This document shows, in pieces, positions 3,921 through 7,359 of a stretch of 7,359 nucleotides of DNA (positions are counted from its first letter, which is position 1; the number at the start of each line of letters is the position of its first letter). The notes beneath the pieces were generated by a model, which saw nothing but the letters and a program-made list of their open reading frames with translations, searched no databases and had not been told where the DNA came from. The translations under genes were made by a program, and so were the position numbers. This DNA comes from Candidatus Moraniibacteriota bacterium (GTDB lineage Bacteria; Patescibacteriota; Minisyncoccia; Moranbacterales; GCA-2747515). The DNA lies in NCBI GenBank assembly GCA_030592425.1, contig JAUVJK010000043.1:1-7359 (forward strand), given 5' to 3'.

Positions 3921-4355
3921 ATGTTCATTGGAGAATACAATCATGTGATCGATCCAAAGAAACGCCTTGCATTGCCGTCGAAGTTTCGACGTGAGCTTGG
4001 AAAGACTGTGGTGGTGACGCGAGGACTTGATCAATGTTTATTTGTCTATCCGATGAACGCATGGAAAGACCTTGCGGAGAAATTAGGAACAATGCCGATT
4101 GGTGAAAGTTCGACACGGTCCTTTGTTCGCCTCATGCTCGCTGGTGCAACAGATACAAATTGTGACGCACAGGGACGCGTGATCATACCAGACTATCTCA
4201 AAGAATATGCAGGTCTTGGAAAAAATGTCATCGTTGCTGGACTGTATAATCGATTGGAGATTTGGGACGAGAACAAATGGAGTGCCTATAAGACAAAAGC
4301 AGAAAAAGATACAGATCAGATTGCAGAGAATTTGGGACAGTTAGGAATATATTAG
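3921..4355 (+). CDS. mraZ: Transcriptional regulator MraZ, 144 aa
   Basis: MraZ is the conserved first gene of the dcw cluster, a DNA-binding protein that forms rings and controls this operon. The protein has the two tandem SpoVT/AbrB-like half-domains, each with the DxxxR signature: D11-R15 (DPKKR, followed by LALPSKFR) and D82-R86 (DAQGR, followed by VIIPDYLK). The start MFIGEY and the end of the fold (NRLEIWDENKW, residues 110-119) match the family, and the length is normal. The ATG at 3921 fits the family N-terminus but lacks a Shine-Dalgarno. rsmH follows on the same strand. No cluster of MraZ boxes lies directly upstream; the four AAAGTG[T/G] boxes are about 680 bp away, beyond the S23 gene. 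Autoregulation from there would require a transcript running through S23. Confidence 0.97.
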   Translation: MFIGEYNHVIDPKKRLALPSKFRRELGKTVVVTRGLDQCLFVYPMNAWKDLAEKLGTMPIGESSTRSFVRLMLAGATDTNCDAQGRVIIPDYLKEYAGLGKNVIVAGLYNRLEIWDENKWSAYKTKAEKDTDQIAENLGQLGIY

Positions 4356-4389
4356 AAATGTTAAAAGTGTTGTAATTGTTCTAAATATT
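4346..4389 (+). other. Inverted repeat across the mraZ-rsmH junction
   Basis: AATATATTAGAA (4346-4357, covering the mraZ stop codon) can pair with TTCTAAATATT (4379-4389) with a one-base bulge, around a loop of about 21 nt. There is no T-run. It may be an mRNA processing or stability element; since it consists almost only of A-T pairs, chance is not excluded. Confidence 0.3.
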
Positions 4390-4432
4390 GTAGGTGATAA
4401 AGACAAATAGAACAAGTGAAGCGATTGAACAT

Positions 4433-5386
4433 ATGAAACAGTTAGAACACTCTTTACATGTTCCAGTGCTCATGAAAGAGGCAATTGATGCATTAGAACT
4501 CAAAGAAGGAATGACAGTCGTGGATGCAACGCTTGGCGGTGGTGGCTATACACGAGAAATTTATCAAAGAATTCAACCAGGAGGAACAGTGATCGCAATT
4601 GATCGAGACAAAAGTGCGATCGATCGGTTCCAAAATACAGATCCAGAGATCGCGAAGGAAATAATTTTAGTTCATTCAAATTATAGTGATTTAAGAAAGA
4701 TCCTTAAAGATAATGATGTAGAAACAGTTGATGCAATTGTTGCAGATCTGGGTATATCATCGGATCATGTGGAAGAAACTAATAGAGGCTTCAGTTTCCG
4801 TCATGATGGTCCGTTGGATATGCGCATGGATCAGAACAATGGACAGACTGCGGCAGAATTGGTTGCGCGTATTTCTGAGCGTGATCTCATGATGCTTCTG
4901 CAAGAATATGGTGATGAACGTCATGCACGGCGGATTGCACATGCGATTTGCGTGGCGCGCGATGAGAAAATGATCATGACAACGGGGGAATTGTCATCGA
5001 TTATTGAGAATGCATTGCCAGTACGAGCGCATCACCAAAAAATTCATCCAGCGACACGTACTTTTCAAGCACTGCGTATCGCGGTTAATGAGGAATATGA
5101 TCATTTACGGATCTTTCTTACATCGGCTATCGATGTACTCACAGCGTTCGGAAGACTTGCTGTGGTATCGTTTCACTCTGGTGAAGATCGGATCGTTAAG
5201 ACTGTTTTTCGTGCAAATGCAAGGGGATGTATTTGTCCGAAAGAATTACCGATCTGTCAGTGTGATCACGAGCCATTGGTGCGTCTTGTTACTAAAAAAG
5301 GCTGTGTGCCAACTGAAGAAGAGATTGCTCACAATCCACGTGCGCGCAGTGCGCGTATGCGTGATGTTGAAAAACTCTTATTTTGA
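4433..5386 (+). CDS. rsmH: 16S rRNA (cytosine(1402)-N(4))-methyltransferase RsmH, 317 aa
   Basis: RsmH (MraW) uses S-adenosylmethionine to methylate N4 of C1402 in 16S rRNA, in the ribosomal P site. Visible motifs are HVPVL (9-13), the SAM-binding loop VDATLGGGGYT (30-40), acidic D57 in AIDRD, DLGISS (105-110), RGFSFR and DGPLDMRMD (118-133), HPATRTFQALRIAVNEE (205-221) and the C-terminal RARSARMR. The Cys pairs C266/C268 and C275/C277 are the usual Cys-rich insert. SFHSGEDRIVK (246-256) has Gly where most members have Leu. I chose ATG 4433 because it gives the usual short N-terminus and 317 residues (about 313 in E. coli); an in-frame GTG at 4394 would add 13 residues with no Shine-Dalgarno. 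It is the second gene of the dcw operon. Confidence 0.96.
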   Translation: MKQLEHSLHVPVLMKEAIDALELKEGMTVVDATLGGGGYTREIYQRIQPGGTVIAIDRDKSAIDRFQNTDPEIAKEIILVHSNYSDLRKILKDNDVETVDAIVADLGISSDHVEETNRGFSFRHDGPLDMRMDQNNGQTAAELVARISERDLMMLLQEYGDERHARRIAHAICVARDEKMIMTTGELSSIIENALPVRAHHQKIHPATRTFQALRIAVNEEYDHLRIFLTSAIDVLTAFGRLAVVSFHSGEDRIVKTVFRANARGCICPKELPICQCDHEPLVRLVTKKGCVPTEEEIAHNPRARSARMRDVEKLLF

Positions 5387-5437
5387 TGTGGCATACAATT
5401 TGTAATCATATGTGTGAGGGGGACACAGAAAAGATAC

Positions 5438-5815
5438 ATGAGATCATCTGTGGTTGTTCGATACACGCGCAAAAATCCGCGTCTATCTCGAAGCAACAAT
5501 AAAAAACAAAAACAGAAAAAACAATATTATTACAGCGGCTTTATCGGCCCAGTTTTTGTAGTAGTTGTAACTGTATTGATCACAGGCATCGTTTATCTTT
5601 TCACAGTGAATGCAAATGCGATGCAGGGAAAGGAAGTACGTAAGCTCGAAATTGAGATTGGTGCATTGGAAAAAGAGCATGAACAATTACGTATTAAAAC
5701 AGCAGAATTAACATCGCTTTATCGCATTGAGGCATCATCGGAATCTCTTAAGATGGCTGATATTGTCGAACCAGTGTTTGTTACGGATCAAGGTCCATTA
5801 GCACTACGTGAGTAA
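5438..5815 (+). CDS. FtsL/DivIC-like cell division protein, 125 aa
   Basis: Position between rsmH and a class B PBP, together with topology, points to the FtsL-type divisome protein that, with its partners, links the division ring to septal synthesis. The N-terminus is short, cytoplasmic and very basic (residues 8-28, many K and R). A single membrane helix follows (about 34-56, GFIGPVFVVVVTVLITGIVYLF), then an extracytoplasmic coiled coil (63-94, with Leu and Ile at heptad positions) and a short tail. Sequence identity within this family is low, so the call rests on layout and context. ATG 5438 has a G-rich AGGGGG 15 nt upstream, too far to be ideal; an in-frame GTG at 5414 would add eight residues. 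The next gene begins 17 nt after the stop codon. Confidence 0.8.
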   Translation: MRSSVVVRYTRKNPRLSRSNNKKQKQKKQYYYSGFIGPVFVVVVTVLITGIVYLFTVNANAMQGKEVRKLEIEIGALEKEHEQLRIKTAELTSLYRIEASSESLKMADIVEPVFVTDQGPLALRE

Positions 5816-5832
5816 GGCAGGTAAACTATTTC

Positions 5833-7359
5833 ATGGTACACGCAAAAAAAATACGTACAAAAAAGAAGAGACAGAAGAATCACGCATCTAATGGGGGATA
5901 TTTTGGCACTCATTTTTCTGGTTTGATGGAAGATAAACAACGTATGCGATCAGGCTTTATTGCTCTTGTTGTCTTGTGTGGCATGAGTGTGATCATGATT
6001 CGTCTGTATGGATTGCAAGTGTCAGCGCATCAAGAATACGCAGATCTTGCTGAGGGGCAACATGATGTTGTGATCGATCTGGATCCTGTGCGCGGAGAGA
6101 TCTTTCTTAAAAATGGTGAAGAACAATATCCACTTGCGATCAATCGTGAATATCAAATGGCCTATCTTGTGCCAAAGGATGTGGAGGATGTTGAGAAGAC
6201 AGCAATTCTTGTTGCGGAAGCTTTGATGCTTGAGCGAGACGCAGTGCGAGCTAAGCTTGCTGATCATGAAGATGTCTATGCTGTACTTAAACATCGTTTG
6301 TCAGATGAAGAGATTGAGCGTATTGAGGAATTGGATCTCCCTGGTGTCCGTATGCTTTCTGAATACTTCCGCTATTACCCTGGCGATGAATTGGCGGCGC
6401 AGTCTGTAGGATTCGTTGGTTCTGATGGGGAGAGATTTGTCGGTCGCTATGGTGCAGAAAAGATCTTTGAAGATATTTTGGAGGGAAAATCAGGAGAACT
6501 GCAACAAGAACGTGATGCACGAGGAGCATGGCTTTCTGTGAAGGATCGTCATCTCAATCCCGCAATTGACGGTACAGATCTGGAGCTTACGATGGAATAT
6601 ACTGTGCAATATGACGTGGAACAAATTCTCAAGAAAACAGTAGAAAAACATGGAGCTGATAGTGGATCGATCGTTGTCATGGAGCCACGTACTGGTAAAC
6701 TCATCGCTATTGCAAACTATCCAACATTCAATCCAAATGACTATGGATCTGTTGAGGACATTGAAGCCTTTGTGAATCATGCGGTGTCATTGCCATATGA
6801 GTCAGGTTCTGTTTTCAAGCCGATCACAATGGCAATTGGTCTTGACCAGGGGAAGATCGCGCCCGAGACAACATACGTTGATCCGGGGGCTGTCAGTGCT
6901 GGTGGTTTTACGATTCAGAACTCTGAGGAAAAAACATATGGATTGCAGACGATGACTCAGGTCTTGGAAGAATCGATCAATACAGGTGTGATCCATGTAG
7001 AGAAATTAGTAGGGAATCGTGTTTTTGCGGAATATTTGCGTAATTTTGGTTTTGGTGATCCGACGGGAATTACTTTGCCACTTGATGCCGGTGGATCGAT
7101 CCGCAATCTCGATAATGAGAAACGTGTCGTAGAATTTTATACAGCCTCTTTTGGGCAGGGTATTACGACAACGCCATTGCAACTGGCACAAGCCTATAGC
7201 GCTTTGGCTAATGGTGGTATTCTGATGCGACCACAGATCGTGTCGCGGCGCATCCTTTCTGATGGTACAGAAGAGGTTATACAGCCAGAAGAACTACGTC
7301 GCGTGATCTCAGAGGATGCGTCACGTGATATCAGTAAGATGCTTCGCAGTGTCGTTGTG
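5833..7359 (+). CDS. Class B penicillin-binding protein (FtsI/PBP2-type transpeptidase), C-terminus cut off
   Basis: This is a septal or elongation-type D,D-transpeptidase that cross-links peptidoglycan, anchored in the membrane and acting outside it. The window holds 509 codons, open to the end. After a basic N-terminus comes one membrane helix (about residues 41-60), then a pedestal region beginning RGEI (87-90), a typical start of the class B dimerisation domain, and the transpeptidase domain. The catalytic motif SxxK is S326-V-F-K329 and SxN is S381-I-N383. GQGITTTPLQLAQAYSALANGG (from 441) is the familiar stretch preceding the KTG motif, which lies beyond the window. The residue before GSVFK is Ser instead of the usual Pro (YESGS for YEPGS). 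Location after the FtsL-like gene argues for FtsI. ATG 5833 has only a weak AAGG/CAGG upstream. Confidence 0.95.
   Translation, partial: MVHAKKIRTKKKRQKNHASNGGYFGTHFSGLMEDKQRMRSGFIALVVLCGMSVIMIRLYGLQVSAHQEYADLAEGQHDVVIDLDPVRGEIFLKNGEEQYPLAINREYQMAYLVPKDVEDVEKTAILVAEALMLERDAVRAKLADHEDVYAVLKHRLSDEEIERIEELDLPGVRMLSEYFRYYPGDELAAQSVGFVGSDGERFVGRYGAEKIFEDILEGKSGELQQERDARGAWLSVKDRHLNPAIDGTDLELTMEYTVQYDVEQILKKTVEKHGADSGSIVVMEPRTGKLIAIANYPTFNPNDYGSVEDIEAFVNHAVSLPYESGSVFKPITMAIGLDQGKIAPETTYVDPGAVSAGGFTIQNSEEKTYGLQTMTQVLEESINTGVIHVEKLVGNRVFAEYLRNFGFGDPTGITLPLDAGGSIRNLDNEKRVVEFYTASFGQGITTTPLQLAQAYSALANGGILMRPQIVSRRILSDGTEEVIQPEELRRVISEDASRDISKMLRSVVV

Noticed and set aside
5384..5386. Recoding of UGA to glycine, as in Gracilibacteria or Absconditabacteria
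   Set aside because: UGA ends rsmH exactly after the conserved C-terminus and ends the 131-aa gene, with no in-frame UGA in any recognised gene.
5004..5405. Open frame of 133 codons on the plus strand inside rsmH
   Set aside because: It overlaps the strongly supported rsmH frame, its translation is low in complexity and resembles no protein, and it has no ribosome site. It is a shadow frame.

Overview
The window reads as chromosomal DNA of an AT-rich bacterium with a compact genome and the standard code (TGA ends two genes and is never read through). I infer a member of the Patescibacteria/CPR or a similar lineage. The clues are Shine-Dalgarno-poor gene starts, a lone single-RRM protein, an S23-type four-helix-bundle gene, and a short dcw (division and cell wall) cluster in the order mraZ, rsmH, ftsL-like, ftsI-like PBP. 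No rRNA, tRNA, CRISPR array, transposase or phage gene is visible.

Left part (1-2472): three plus-strand single-gene units, the first and second each followed by one or two intrinsic terminators. They are a 131-residue unknown protein with the only strong Shine-Dalgarno in the window, an 86-residue RRM RNA-binding protein, and a 356-residue MscS-family channel. The leader of the RRM gene holds a 20-bp repeat, a 15-bp tandem duplication and a hairpin ending at the start codon. The channel gene is preceded directly by three perfect copies of a 7-bp unit (TAACTAC). A symmetric terminator at 2399-2428 serves the channel gene and the convergent minus-strand gene that follows.

Middle (2473-3920): a minus-strand 189-residue helical protein of unknown function, then a regulatory region between divergent genes. 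This region holds two consensus DnaA boxes and four AAAGTG[T/G]-type MraZ boxes, but mraZ itself starts about 680 bp further on. Between boxes and mraZ sits a small S23 four-helix-bundle gene. It is flanked by two heptad (7-bp) repeat arrays in inverted orientation; their cores match 17 of 19 bases when one is reverse-complemented. The simplest reading is that a roughly 0.5-kb S23 cassette was inserted into the leader of the dcw operon. It would then either be co-transcribed with mraZ or sit in its mRNA like the intervening sequences in which this family was first seen.

Right part (3921-7359): mraZ (transcription factor), rsmH (16S rRNA m4C1402 methyltransferase), an FtsL/DivIC-like bitopic protein and a class B penicillin-binding protein that runs off the end. 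They lie on one strand with short gaps and form the start of a dcw operon that links ribosome modification, the division-site complex and septal peptidoglycan synthesis.

The most interesting items are the S23 cassette with inverted heptad arrays, the MraZ boxes separated from mraZ, the related but different heptad array in front of the MscS gene, and a roughly threefold excess of GATC.
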